The translations under genes and the position numbers were made by a program. The notes under the pieces are model-generated. The model was not told where the DNA came from and made no database searches. It saw nothing but the letters and a program-made list of their open reading frames with translations. A stretch of 64,000 bases of DNA, taken from positions 245,426-309,425 of the forward strand of contig CAUYUJ010008147.1 of the NCBI GenBank assembly GCA_963575745.1. Direction: 5' to 3'. Below are positions 9,085 through 20,579 of the stretch, in pieces (within the stretch, counting starts at the first letter, position 1; each line of letters begins with the position of its first letter). The stretch comes from Prorocentrum cordatum. Lineage: Eukaryota > Sar > Dinophyceae > Prorocentrales > Prorocentraceae.

Positions 9085-9575
9085 CGTGAGTTTCCCCTCA
9101 CTGCCTCCTGCTCCCCTCTTCTCCCCTCCAACCTGCCTTCTTCTCTCCCTTTTTCTCCCTGTCTCTTCCCTGCTGCTGCTGTCCCTCCTGCTAACTTTCC
9201 TCCTGCTTCTCCTCCTCCTTCCTGCTTCTCCACCTCTTTCTGCTCCCGCTCCTCCTCCTCCTCCTCGCCGTCCATTCCTCTCCCCTCGCCCCAGCAAGTC
9301 CCTTCTATCACGAGCTTCATTCACGTCCAGCTGCTGGCAACCCCCACCCACCGTGCCAGTGCATAATCGAAGTGCGTGCAGGGTAGTATTACCGAGCTCT
9401 CCCGCGCAGGCTGGGTGAGACAGCGTCAACATGATACCAATGCGTAAAACAGCGATCGTACAGCCCCCCTCGGCCTCCTCCGCTCGACGCCCTCACTTCC
9501 CCTTCCCTCACCTTCCCCTCCCTTCCTCCCTTCCTTCCCTTTCCCCTTTCCGTCCCCTCCCTCACCCCCTCCCCT
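9085..9575. repeat. Polypyrimidine tracts
   Basis: Two C/T-rich stretches, about 9090-9290 (CTCC/CTTCT words) and 9490-9575 (CCCTTCC words), separated by about 200 bp without recognisable features. The open frames are low complexity. Confidence 0.75.
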
Positions 9576-9694
9576 TCCGCTCGCCCCCCACGGCACCGAC
9601 TGGGCCGTTGCTCCGCAGGACTACCCGCCCTACTGGGCCTGGCTGCAGAAGTGCCCTCCCCCTGCGAGCCCCCGCGGCTGCTGGCCGGGCGGCA

Positions 9695-9800
9695 GGGGTT
9701 CAGGGGTTCGAGGATTGAGGATTCGAGTGCTCGAGGATGGAGGATTCGAGTGCTCAAGGATTGAGGATTCTAGGCTCGAGGATTTGATGCTCGAGGTTCG
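9695..9800. repeat. GGATTCGAGTGCTCGA minisatellite
   Basis: About five degenerate units of 17-20 bp built on GAGGATTCGAGTGCTCGAG. Confidence 0.75.
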
Positions 9801-9894
9801 AGCGTGTAGTGCGCTTCTTGCCCCGCTTTCAGATGCATCCGGGAGGCCCCCCTGGAGGCTCCTTGTTGGGCCTTCAGAGGCCGCCGCCGCAGGG

Positions 9895-10605
9895 CTCGCC
9901 TCCTCCTCGTCCTCCTTCCCCCTCCTCCCTTCTCCTCCCTTTTCCTCCTCCCTCCTCCTTCCCCTCCTCCTCCTCCTCCTTCTCCTCTTCCTCCTCCACC
10001 ACCTCCCCTCCTGTTCCTCTTCCGCTTCTTCTTCTTCCTCCTCCTCCTCCTCCTCCTCCTCCTCCTCCTCCTCCACGTCCTCCCCCCTGCTCCTCCTGCT
10101 CCTCCTCTTCCCCCTCCTCCTCCTCCTCCTCCTCCTCCTCCTCCTACTCCTCCTCCTCCTCCTCCTCCTCCTCCTCTTCCTCCTCCCCCCTGCATGCGGT
10201 TCGCCCCACACGCTCGGAACGTTCGGGGAGGCTCCAAGGAACAGAGGCCGCCGCCAGGGAATTCAACGAAGCTCTGGAGGCTTCTACGTAGGGAGGATGG
10301 GAGGGAAGGGGGGAAGGAGGGAGGGTGGAGTGAGGGAGGAGGAGGAGGAGGAGGAGGAGGAGGAGGTAGGAGAGAGAAGGAGGAGAAGGAGGAGGAGGGG
10401 TGGGAGGGAAGGCGGGAGGAGGAGGAAGGAGGGGGGGAGGGAGGTGTGGGAGGGAGGGAGGGAGGAGGGCGGGCCTCGGGGGCGGGCGGGCGGGCGGGCG
10501 GGGCGGGCGGAGGAGGCGGAGGAGGAGGAGGAGGAGGAGGAGGAGGAGGAGGAGTAGGAGGAGGAGGAGGAGGAGGAGGAGGAGGAGGAGGAGGAAGAAG
10601 AGGAG
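9895..10605. repeat. CCT array facing a GGA array across a 100-bp spacer
   Basis: About 9895-10190 is CCT/TCC trinucleotide repeat. After a roughly 100-bp spacer (10191-10290, no recognised content), about 10290-10605 is GGA repeat. The two arms are complementary over more than 200 bp with interruptions, so the locus can form a very large hairpin. Runs of Ser/Leu/Pro or Arg/Gly/Glu in all frames are artefacts. Confidence 0.9.
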
Positions 10606-11222
10606 TCCTAATCAGAAGAAGACTAATAATACCATGACTAAGAAGAACAAGACGAATAATAACACTAATACGAATACTAATAATGATACTACTGCTACGA
10701 ATACTAAGAAGACTACTACTAAGAAGACGACTGAGCATACGAATAATAATACTAGTAATACTAACACAATTACGTATACGAACAATAATACTAATAAAGA
10801 TATTAATGCTAGTAATACTACGACTACTAATAATAAAACTTACAATGCTAATACTATTGATACTACTAATACTAAGAATAATATTAGTAATACTACTATT
10901 AAGACTAATAGTACTAAAGAGAGTAAGAAGACTAAGAAGACGAACCATAAACAGACTACTAATATTATTAATAATAATATCATTATTATCACTAATAATA
11001 CTAAGAATCATACTAATAATAATACTGATAATAATACTAATGCTAATACGATTAATAATACTAATCATAATGCTACTAGCAATAATCATACTACTAATAA
11101 TACTACTACTAACACTATTAATAATGCTAATAATCCTAATACACATAATACGAAAAATAAATAATACTAATAATAATTCTACTAATACTACTCATAATAT
11201 TACTACTACTAATAATACTATG
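10606..11222. repeat. ACT/AAT trinucleotide-derived array
   Basis: About 600 bp of AATACTAATAATACTA-type sequence with scattered GAA/ACG codon-like units. It is sharply distinct from the GGA arrays on either side. The Asn/Thr-rich frame is a by-product. Confidence 0.85.
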
Positions 11223-11322
11223 NNNNNNNNNNNNNNNNNNNNNNNNNNNNNNNNNNNNNNNNNNNNNNNNNNNNNNNNNNNNNNNNNNNNNNNNNNNNNN
11301 NNNNNNNNNNNNNNNNNNNNNN
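11223..11322. other. Assembly gap (100 N)
   Basis: Exactly 100 N, a conventional gap filler. The true distance and orientation across it are unknown; it falls between an ACT/AAT array and a GGA array. Confidence 0.99.
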
Positions 11323-12553
11323 GGCGGAGGCGGAAGCGGAGGCGGAGGATGAGGCGGAGGATGAGGATGAGGCGGAGGATGAGGGTGAGGGGGAGGGGGG
11401 GGAGCAGGGGGATGGGGGAGGGGGATGGGGAGGAGGAGGGGGAGGGGGAGGGGGAGGAGGAGGATCAGGATGAGGAGGAGGCGGAGGAGGAGGAGGCGGA
11501 GGAGGATGATGATGAGGAGGGGGATGAGGAGGAGGATGAGGATGATGATGATGAGGAGGAGGAGGAGGAGGAGGAGGAGGAGGAGGAGGAGGAGGAGTTG
11601 GAGGAGGATGGGGGGATGATGATGAGGAGGAGGAAGAGGGAGAGGGGGAGGCGGAGGATGAGGATTAGGAGGAGGAGGCGGAGGCTGAGGAGGAGGAGGC
11701 GGAGGCGGAGGAGGAGGAGGACGAGGAGGAGGAGGCGGCGGAGGTGGAGGCGGATGCGGAGGCGCAGGCGGAGGAGGAAACGCAGGGGCAGGGGGGGGGA
11801 TGATGAAGAGGAGGATGATGAGGCGGAAGAGGATGAGGAGGAGGCGGATCAGGAGGAGGATGACGAGGACGAGGACGAGGCCGATGAGGAGGAGGAGGAA
11901 GACGGCGACACATAGTATTAATTCATATACTGCTAACAGTGGCAATCATACGAATACTCGTACGAATAGTGGTAAGGCGAAGCCGACTAACAAAACGAAT
12001 ATTCAGAGCATTACTAATAGCACTATGAAGAACACGCGTACTACTACGACCAACACTATCACTGATGATACGAAGACTAATGAACATACTAAGCATACTA
12101 CTACTAACACCAATAATAATACGACTATTCATAACAACATCATAATTCTACTACGCCGGGGCGTACGAATACTAAAAATAGTAACACTACGAAGAATCAT
12201 ACGAATACTGTGATTAATAGTAAGAAGAATGATAATACGAAGAAGACTGCGAAGACGAAGAGGAGGAGGAGGAATGTGATGAAGGGGGGGAAGAGTATGA
12301 GGAGGATGAGGATGATGAGGAGGAGGAGGCGGATGCGGAGGAGGCGAAGGAGGAGGCGGAGGAGGAGGATGAGGAGGAGGAGGAGGATGCGGAGGATGCG
12401 GAGGAGGCGGTGGAGGAGGAGGAGGACGAGGAGGAATAGGAGGACGCGGCGGAGGCGGAGGCGGAGGCGGAGGCGGAGGCGGCGGAGGAGGAGGAGGATG
12501 ATGAGGAGGAGGAGGTAGGAAGCGGAGGAGGAGGAGCAGGAGGAGGAGGAGGC

Positions 12554-12591
<38 letters not shown>

Positions 12592-12716
12592 GCGAGGAGG
12601 AGGAAGCATATTTATAATTCCAATGTTAAGAACAATGATAAGCATGCTGCTCATACGGGTAATACTACTCACAGGAATCATGCTAATACTGCGAAGCATA
12701 ATCATACTACGACGAG

Positions 12717-12785
<69 letters not shown>

Positions 12786-13572
12786 GAATAAAACGAATAC
12801 TCACACGCCTAATAACCATACTAAGCAGTATATTCATACGGGTAACACGACGAACCTTATTAATAATTTTGCTAACAAGGGTAAGAGTAGTTCGAACACG
12901 AAGACTACGAACACGAATCACACCATACGGATAACACGACTAATACTAAGACGAAAGGAGGAGTAATGTAACTAGTACAACTAATCGGCAGACTACTACG
13001 AATACTCATAATACGAAGGTTACTACTAATACGAATAATAATAATATTAACAATGCGATGAGGATGATGATGCGGAGGAGAACGAGGTGGATGACTACTA
13101 ACACTAACACTAACACTGGTACTTGTACTATATGTAGTAATAACACCGATGGGAACACAACACATCGGACTACTAGTACTAATACTATTCACACTCGTGA
13201 TACTAGACATGCCAATTACAACAATAATACACCTAGTACTGATAATATTACTGATGCTACTCATGGAACTAAAACTAATAATACTGGTTATACGTTTAGT
13301 AAGAGTGCGATTACTTTATTCATTGGTTGGTGCATTAATTCATGCATTCAAAAAAGAATAATGACTCGCAAGGGCACCTTGCGTCTCCTGGTCTGGCCAT
13401 CTTCAACGCGTGTTGACGCGCGCGTCCTTGGCTTTTGCGCCGTTCCGAGGATCGTGCATGCTCCATCATTATTGTTGAATTTTGACTGCCTAGGAGGAAA
13501 AGGAGGAGGATGAGGAGGAGGAGGCGGAGGAGGAGGAGGAACAGTAGGAGGCGGAGGAGGAGAAGAAGGAGG
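11323..13572. repeat. Alternating GGA and ACT/AAT blocks
   Basis: GGA/GCGGAG blocks at about 11323-11912, 12261-12604 and 13490-13572 alternate with ACT/AAT blocks at about 11913-12260 and 12605-13340, including a pure TAC run near 12716-12784. Positions 13341-13490 are short unique sequence. Boundaries are sharp, within a few bases. Confidence 0.85.
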
Positions 13573-13870
13573 ATGGCTCAGACGCCACGATTATCCGATG
13601 TAGGTCCGCGCAATGTCAAAACGGAGGACGACGAGGATGGGGTTCTATTCAACATAATGGACGGGACAGGCTCTGGGCAAGGAGGATTGGCGACGCGCTC
13701 TGAGCCAGACTTGTCGGCCACAGCCGTGCCGACTGATCTGACACGAGATTCATTCGGCATTCCCACTGCGAGTGCTTTCAATGCCAAGTCTGCCAGAGCC
13801 ACCCTGTCGCCAGATTGCGCCAACGTTCAGAAACGGTTGCGCTTGAATCGCGAAGTACGCGTCACCTCCT
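13573..13870 (+). CDS. Possible first exon of an unknown protein
   Basis: An ATG directly after a GGA tract (ggaggATGGCTC) opens a frame beginning MAQTPRLSDVGPRNV. It has balanced composition, an acidic KTEDDEDG patch, and about 99 residues without repeat character. The frame stays open to 14151 but loses protein-like composition after about 13860, near a GTACGC that could be a splice donor. I recognise no family. It could equally be a captured exon or part of a transposable element. Confidence 0.3.
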
Positions 13871-14036
13871 GCCCTTCTCACTGTGCAAACTCCCCCTTTC
13901 ATGCAATCGTCCTCGTCTCCCTCCCACAATGCACTCTCGGCAGCAGCCATCGCGTGGTTTTCAGAACTGGTGTCCAACCCTCTTTTGCTGATGAGCGTCC
14001 GCTCTGCCCCTCTGCATATGGAGGTTTCCGCATTGA

Positions 14037-14680
14037 GGCATGCCCTGACCGCAACTGTTTCAATTCTCCTGCCTTGCAGCATCCGAGCGTCAACGCGAGT
14101 GCCACTGTTGGCATGGTGTTGTGGGCGAAACCTGCAGCTCGCGCTCGCTAGCCAACCACTCCGGCCATCACAGCTGTCAGAGTCACCGCGTCACCAAGTT
14201 GCCCCGACGACGGAGACGTTTCTTTTTCTTTTTGGCATCCCCCCAAATGCCAGCCTGGAGCCTGTCTCACCGCGCGCCTCCAGCGATGAGGAGGAGACGG
14301 AGGTGTGTGATAGATGAGCCGGGGTGGTGGAGGAGGCATGCCCTGACCGCAATTGTTTCAGTTCGCCTAGCTTGCAGCACCCAAGCACCAACGAGAACGC
14401 CACCGTTGGCAGTGAGGGATGGATGATTCAACTCGCCCAGCTCGGAGCGCCCCAGCGCCACCGCAAACGGCGCCGTTGGCATGTGGGTGTTGGCGACCAT
14501 GTCTGCAACTCGCACCTGTTAGCCAACCACTTCGGTCACCGCAGCTGTCAGAGCCACCGCGTCACCAGGTTGCTCCGACGGTGGTGACGTTTCTTTCCCT
14601 CTTTGGCACCCTCTCACACCCCACCGCCAGCTCGGAGCCAGTCTCACCGCGCGCCTCTTTACGACGAGGAGGAGGTGGGT
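14037..14680. repeat. Tandem duplication of a roughly 300-bp unit
   Basis: GGCATGCCCTGACCGCAA starts copy A at 14037 and copy B at 14335. Both continue through AGCCAACCAC, CAGCTGTCAGAG, CACCGCGTCACC, GACGTTTCTTT and CTCACCGCGCGCCTC. Copy B is about 70 bp longer because an internal stretch (TTCAGTTCGCC...CCGTTGGCA) is itself duplicated. No frame is conserved between the copies, so I see no gene. Confidence 0.85.
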
Positions 14681-14689
14681 GTGCGTTTG

Positions 14690-15230
14690 TGAGAGAGAGA
14701 GAGAGAGAGTGTTGAGGGTGGGTACGGGGAAGTCGAGGGCGAGGATCCTGTTCTGCCCATTTTGTCCGTCCTCCCTGGTGGCGCGGTGCCGCCGGGGAGT
14801 CGATCACCCCCCGGCAGCGACCGCTGATAGGGGGGGGGGGGTAGGCCGCCTTCGATACCATAAGGCCGTCAGTCCTGAGAACTGAGTCCTGATTCCTGAG
14901 TCCCGAGTGTTGAGTCCTGAGTCCAGAGTCGTGAGTCCTGAGGAGGAGTAAACGGAGGAGGAGGAGGAGGAGGAGGAGGAGGAGGAGGAGGAGGAGGAGG
15001 AGGAGGAGGAGAGGGAGGAGGAGGAGGAGAAGGGGGAGGAGGATGAGGATGAGGAGGAGGAGGAGGGGGAGGAGGAGAGGAGGAGGAGGAGGAGGAGGAG
15101 GAGGAGGAGGAGGAGGAACAGGAGGAGGAGGAGGATGCGAGGTGGAGGAGGAGGAGGAGAGGGAGGAGGGAGGAGGGAGGAGAAGGAGGAGGAGGAGGAA
15201 GAGGAGGAAGAGGAGGAGGAGGAGGATCGC
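14690..15230. repeat. GA tract, GAGTCCTGA minisatellite and GGA array
   Basis: A short GA dinucleotide run lies at 14692-14709. About seven units of a 9-10 bp GAGTCCTGA repeat lie at 14868-14942, followed directly by GGA repeats to about 15230. Positions 14713-14867 show nothing recognisable. Confidence 0.85.
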
Positions 15231-15440
15231 CGATCGCCGGCGAGGAGGATCGCTGGCCATGGCTGCGCCCCGGTTCCCAGGTACCCCATGTGGGTGGTGA
15301 CCCCGTGGCTCGTGCTGTGGTCCCTCGTCACCATGGCCCCGCCCCGCCTTCACCCTGCTGCCGCCTCTGCCGAGCTGTGACTTCTGGCGGCCGTGCAGCC
15401 AGCGAAGGTGGGAGGGAGGAGTGGAGGGGGAGGACGGTGG
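15231..15440. other. Short non-repetitive stretch, nothing recognised
   Basis: About 200 bp of GC-rich unique sequence between two GGA arrays. No conserved motif, RNA structure or protein family is visible. Confidence 0.5.
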
Positions 15441-15622
15441 GAGGATGGCAGGAGGCAGATGAGGAGGAGGAATGGGGGCAGGCAGAGGAATGGGAGTGTT
15501 GGATGGAGGCGGAAAAGGAGGCTGGGAGAAGAGAGATGATGATGATGATGATGAGGAGGATGAGGATGACGAGGGAGGAGGAGGAGGTGGAGGAGGAGGT
15601 GGAGGAGGAGAAGGAGGAGGAT
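15441..15622. repeat. GGA-rich array
   Basis: Degenerate GGA/GAT trinucleotide sequence that ends exactly where composite repeat copy i begins. Confidence 0.8.
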
Positions 15623-16232
15623 GAGATGACCAGGGTAAACCCAAGACGCACCAACGATGTTGCAGTAAACCCTCCTAAGTTTCATTTCCATGAGTTCTTA
15701 CACTAACTGATTTCATTATTTTAAGTGTCCCATCGGACGACATTCCTCTGGTAACCCTCAATCGTGCCAACATGCATTCGTGGCATTTCAACGCCGAGGG
15801 TCAATGTGATTGGTGTTTCCGGTCAACCCGAAATCATGCCACCACACCATTCCTGGGACTTCAACCACACGAATCCCTGAATCAGTTGCGGACTTTTTAG
15901 ACGATTGTGCTCGGCGCCAAGGCGAGAACCACCTTCTGAAAAATGGCCGCCCTCCATCATTGAAGTCATCTCAAACTTTTGAGCACAATGTGGGCGGTGC
16001 TAAGGCGAGAACCACATCTTGAAAGCGGACCGCATCCCTGAAACTGTAGCAAACGTGTAACACGAGTGTGAACGGCGCTAAGGCGGGAGCCACACATTGA
16101 AAACCACCCGCGCTCCATCCCCGAAACTGTTTTACAGTTCGAGCTGTAGGATCATAGGTGTTGAGGAAATGGCACCCGACACGCCTGACACGTCTGGGTG
16201 TTCGGCAGGACGGAGTTATCCATAAGGAGCAG
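15623..16232 (+). repeat. Composite repeat, copy i
   Basis: The order is: a start module containing ACCAACGATGTT; units with ATCGTGCCA...TTCAACGCC and ATCATGCCA...CTTCAACCAC; about three 83-bp units carrying GGCGAGAACCAC...CCGCCCTCCAT...TGAA; and an end module (CCGACACGCCTGACACGTCTGGG, then GAGTTATCCATAAGG). GGA repeats abut both ends. Copies ii (21571-22235, minus) and iii (41691-42552, plus) have the same order. It has no coding capacity. Confidence 0.75.
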
Positions 16233-16318
16233 GGATGGAGGAGGAGGAGGAGGAGGAGGAGGAGGAGGAGGAGGAGGAGGACGAGGAGGACGAGGAGGAC
16301 GAGGAGGAGGAGAAGAAT
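16233..16318. repeat. GGA array
   Basis: Pure GGA with three GAC interruptions. It forms the right border of composite repeat copy i. Confidence 0.9.
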
Positions 16319-16424
16319 CAGAGTAATCCCAGGCATGCGCCAGCGACGTTGCGATGCACCGTCCCATCCCAAGCGCCCTCCGCACAAGTCCCCGCGGGCA
16401 TTCATGCTCCGCTGCAGGAGGCGC

Positions 16425-16665
16425 CCCCGCTCGACAGGCAGGCAGACACCTTGCAGGCCTGCCATTGAGGTGAGACCTCGTTTTGCAGAGTGGCCGCCTC
16501 CCATCCCTTGCCTACAAGAACTGCACAGAGTGAGGCGGGAACCGCCCCCGCTCGACACGCAGACACCTTGCAGGACTGCCATTGCAGGCCTGCCATTCAG
16601 GAGTGTCCACCTTCCCTCCCTTGTCTGCAAGAGCTGCCCAGAGTGAGGGGTCAGACGGTCCAGAG
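16425..16665. repeat. Tandem repeat of about 115 bp
   Basis: Two and a partial unit share GCTCGACA, CAGACACCTTGCAGG, CTGCCATT and CTTGCCTACAAGAACTGCACAGAGTGAGG-like words, with starts near 16425 and 16548. It is non-coding by all visible criteria. Confidence 0.7.
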
Positions 16666-16861
16666 AAGCGTCCGGCGGCGTACAGCCATCTCTGTTCTGG
16701 ACAGGGTTTGCCCCGCCGCATCCGTGCAAGCGTTGCACATGGTCGGTGCTCGTGTCAGGAAGCCGAGGAGGTCTCGCACGATAATCTGATTTACGGAAAG
16801 GCGTTGCGCTTCATTCGTGTACTTGTTGCACAGTCTTGATCTTCGGGTCATCAAGTGTGAG

Positions 16862-17200
16862 GGTCTCTATGTCGGGAAGCCCCATTTTGCGAACGAACCG
16901 CCCTCCATCCGTGTAGCCTCCGTGTTCTGCTTTCGACGAGTGTGCGTGGGCGCTGAGGGATAGCGGGGGAGTAACTAGCTTTGCCGCGTTCCTGCTGTTG
17001 CTATCTAGCGCTTCCCGCCTTCACGTCGCCGTCGACAGCAAATGCGCGGCGCTAGACAATCACCTGTGCTCCAGCCGTGCAATTGCTGCAGCTTCGAGCT
17101 TCTGGATCACGCATTGTGAGGAACTCCCAGGCGAAGTCTCAGCGCCCGGCCCGCCCTCACGGCACCTCTGGTAGGGCGGCATTGCGGATTTCTTCGTGAG
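16862..17200 (+). repeat. Degenerate partial copy of the 83-bp unit and end module
   Basis: Contains AACCGCCCTCCATCCGTGTAGC and GAGTGTGCGTGGGCGCTGAGG, as in the 83-bp units, then TGTGAGGAACTCCCAGGCGAAG...CCCGCCCT, as in the end module. It runs directly into a GAT array at 17206, not a GGA array. Confidence 0.6.
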
Positions 17201-17205
17201 GTGGA

Positions 17206-17239
17206 GGATGGATGTTGATGATGATGGTGGAAATTTTGG

Positions 17240-17280
<41 letters not shown>

Positions 17281-17398
17281 CTGATGCTGCTGCTGATGAT
17301 GATGCTGATGGTGACTGATGAAGATTGTGGTGGTGGTGGTGGTGATGAGGATGATGCTGCTGACGATGATGCTGATGCTGCTAATGTTGATGATGATT

Positions 17399-17435
<37 letters not shown>

Positions 17436-17855
17436 GGATGAGGATGTTGATGCAGAGGACGAACACCGGGATGATGAAGAATCATAGCATACGAATATTG
17501 ATGTAGTCTTGATGATGCTACTGATGACGATGATGATGCTGATGATGCTGATATTGGTTATTATGATGATGGTGCTGATGAGGATGACGATGATGCTGTT
17601 AATGATGATGATGGCGATGTGGATGATGATGCTGCCGCTGCTGATGATACTCATGTCGACGATGATAATGCTGATGAGTATGATGGCGATGATGATGATA
17701 CTGATGATGATATTTATGATGATGACGATGATGTTGATGCTGCTGATGATGATTAAGACGATGATGTTGGTGATGCTGATTATGATGATGCTGATACTGA
17801 TGATGGAGCTGCTGCTGCTGATGATGATGACGACGGTGACATTGATGATGAGCAC

Positions 17856-17897
<42 letters not shown>

Positions 17898-17996
17898 ACT
17901 GCTGTTAATGTTGTTGCTGATGATGATGGGGACGCTGCGGCTGCTGATACTTACGACGATGATGATGCTGCTGCTGATGATGTTTCTGGCGACGCC

Positions 17997-18040
<44 letters not shown>

Positions 18041-18441
18041 TGATGAAACTGATGGTGATGATTATGATGCTGATGCTGATGCTGAGGATGCTGCTGTTGA
18101 TGATGATGATGCTATTGATGATGGAGATGATGATGTTGATGCTTATGATGATGCTGCTGAAGCTGCGAGTGTGATGATGACGATGATGATGCACATGATG
18201 TTGATTATAATGACGATGATAATGATGCTACTACGGATGATGATGATGCTGATGATAATGGTGATGATGAATTAATGGATGTTGCTGATGATGCTGCTGC
18301 TGATGATGCTGGTGATGCTGAGCATGATGATGATGGTGGTGAGGATGGTGATGACGATGATGATGCTGCTGTTGCTGCTTGTGGTGATAATGATGATGCT
18401 GCTGCTGATGATGATGATGATGTTGATGTTGATGTTGATGT

Positions 18442-18500
<59 letters not shown>

Positions 18501-18501
18501 C

Positions 18502-18536
<35 letters not shown>

Positions 18537-18612
18537 TTGAGAACGAGGACGAGGACGAGAACGAGGAGGATGATGATGATGCGGAGGATGAGCATGATGA
18601 TGAGTACCGCGT
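17206..18612 (+). repeat. GAT trinucleotide array
   Basis: About 1.4 kb of GAT/GCT/GAC triplets with GAT on the plus strand, passing into GAC/GAG triplets near 18540. Frames read as poly-Asp/Ala or poly-Met/Leu, or as many TGA stops. I regard all of them as artefacts. Confidence 0.92.
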
Positions 18613-18639
18613 TTGCTATTATCGATTTGTCACTTTCGG

Positions 18640-20545
18640 GCTTCCGAAGGCCTTCAGGGAGGCTTCTGGAGACCTCTGGAGGCCTCGAGAGGCCCCTGGA
18701 GGCCTCCGGAGGCCTCTGCGGACCTCCGGAGGCCTCGAGAGACCTCCAGAGGTCGTCACTGCCACGCCACTTCCTTTCAGTTTCCCTGAGGTCGCAGTCG
18801 TGTTGCCGTCCTCGCGTCCCTTATCGGCTCCTTTGTTTTTGGTAAGTTTGTTTCGTCGATTCCTCTCGCTTCGCGGGGTGCACGTCCGGAGCACGTACAG
18901 TCACGTCGTCGCGGGGCCTCTTGGGAGCCTCCTGGGGGCCTCCTGGAGGCCTCTTGGGAGTTTCTTTGGGCCTCTTGGGGACTTCTTTGGGGCCTCTCCC
19001 CCCCCTCTTTTTCATACTCCCTCCCCAATCTTCCCTTCCTGCGCCGGCTCTAATCACGGGCGCCGCCGTGACCAACTTCCACCTGGTTAGCGTTGCGCCG
19101 CAGTTCGCCCAGGGGGAGAAAAATAACATTACACTCCAGTCGTGTGTTGCCTTGTGGGGGCTTCTTTGAGGCCTCTTGGAGGCTTCTTGGGGACTTCTTG
19201 GGGGCCTCTTGGGTTTTTTTTGGAGCCCCTTGGGGGCCTCTAGGGGACCTCTCGTGGCCTCTTGGGGGCATCGTGGGCCGTCTTGGGGCGCTTTTGCGCC
19301 GTTCCGCTCTTTCGGAGGCCGTCTTGGGGGCCTCTCGCGGCCGCCTTGGGGTTCTTTTGGGGTCCTCTTGGGCCGTCTCAGGGTTTTTTTGGACCGCCTT
19401 GGGGGCCTCTTTGGGCCGTCTTGGGGTCCTCCTGGGCCGTTCGGGGGCCCTTTTGGGGGCTTCTTGGGCCTCTTTGGGACAATTTTGGTGGCTGCCTGGG
19501 CGGCCGCGGGCTTTTGAGAGTCGAAAAAGGCGAGAACGCTAAAATCATCCAAAAACGATCGGGACATTTATGATTTTGGCTTCTGGAGGCACTCTTGGGG
19601 GTCGTCTTGGGGCCCTCTTGGGACGTCTTAGGAGTTTCTTGGTCTCTTTTGGGGCCATCGTGGGCCGTCTTGGAGCTGTCTTCGCCCGTCTTGAAGCCAT
19701 ATGGAGCCGTCTTGAGGCCCTCTTGGGCCTCCCAGAGGACCCAAAGTCCCGAATCATCGATTTTACATAGGTTGTGGTACGTTTTTGAGCTCCAAATGGG
19801 GGTGGCCACTTTGGGTCGACGGATGTGGCGCAGCCCCTGGGGGGGTTAGGGGGGAGACATAATAATGAAACACAATACAATATGTTGGAATTATGCAATC
19901 TTTGGCTGCGTAGGATACGATGCATTAAGGCGTTCGCCGGAAAACGCTGCCGCTCAGCACGTCACCTCCGGACGTGGATTTTGGCTTCCGGAGGCGCTCT
20001 CGGGAGTCTTTTTGGGGGCCTCTTGGACCTTCTTGGGGGCCTCGTGGGCCCTCTTGGGGCCATCTTGGGCCGTCTTGAGGCCGTCTTGGGATGTCTTGGG
20101 GCCATCTTGGGCCGTCTTGAAACTTTCTTGGGGCCCCAAGAGGCCCAAGAGGCCGAACTTGTTGATTTCTTATCGGTTTTTGTAGGTTTTTGGGCCCCAG
20201 AAGGGGTTCACCATCTTTGGTCGACGGATGTGGCGTGGCGCTGGGGGGGAGGGGTTAGGGGGGATACATAATAATGTAACACAATGCAATACGTGGCAAT
20301 TATGCAAGCACTGGACATAGGATCCATTGCATTAGGGCTTCCGCTCCGCTGCGCGACCTGCCTCCGGCAACACGTCACCTCCGGACGTGGACTCTACAGG
20401 CTGACGCCACATCCGCCGACCCCTTTGATTTCGTCGGGGGCCTTATATCGAAGGGCCCTCGGCCCGTCCCGCCATCGTGCGTACGTAGGTTTTGGGCTCG
20501 AGTCCTGTGGGGTGCTTCTTGGGGTTCGGAACCCTCTCGGGGGCC

Positions 20546-20579
<34 letters not shown>

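Noticed and set aside
18821-19567. 248-codon Pro/Lys/Arg-rich minus frame in the CTTGGGGGCC field
   Set aside because: Antisense of the degenerate repeat; the opposite strand has equally long frames.
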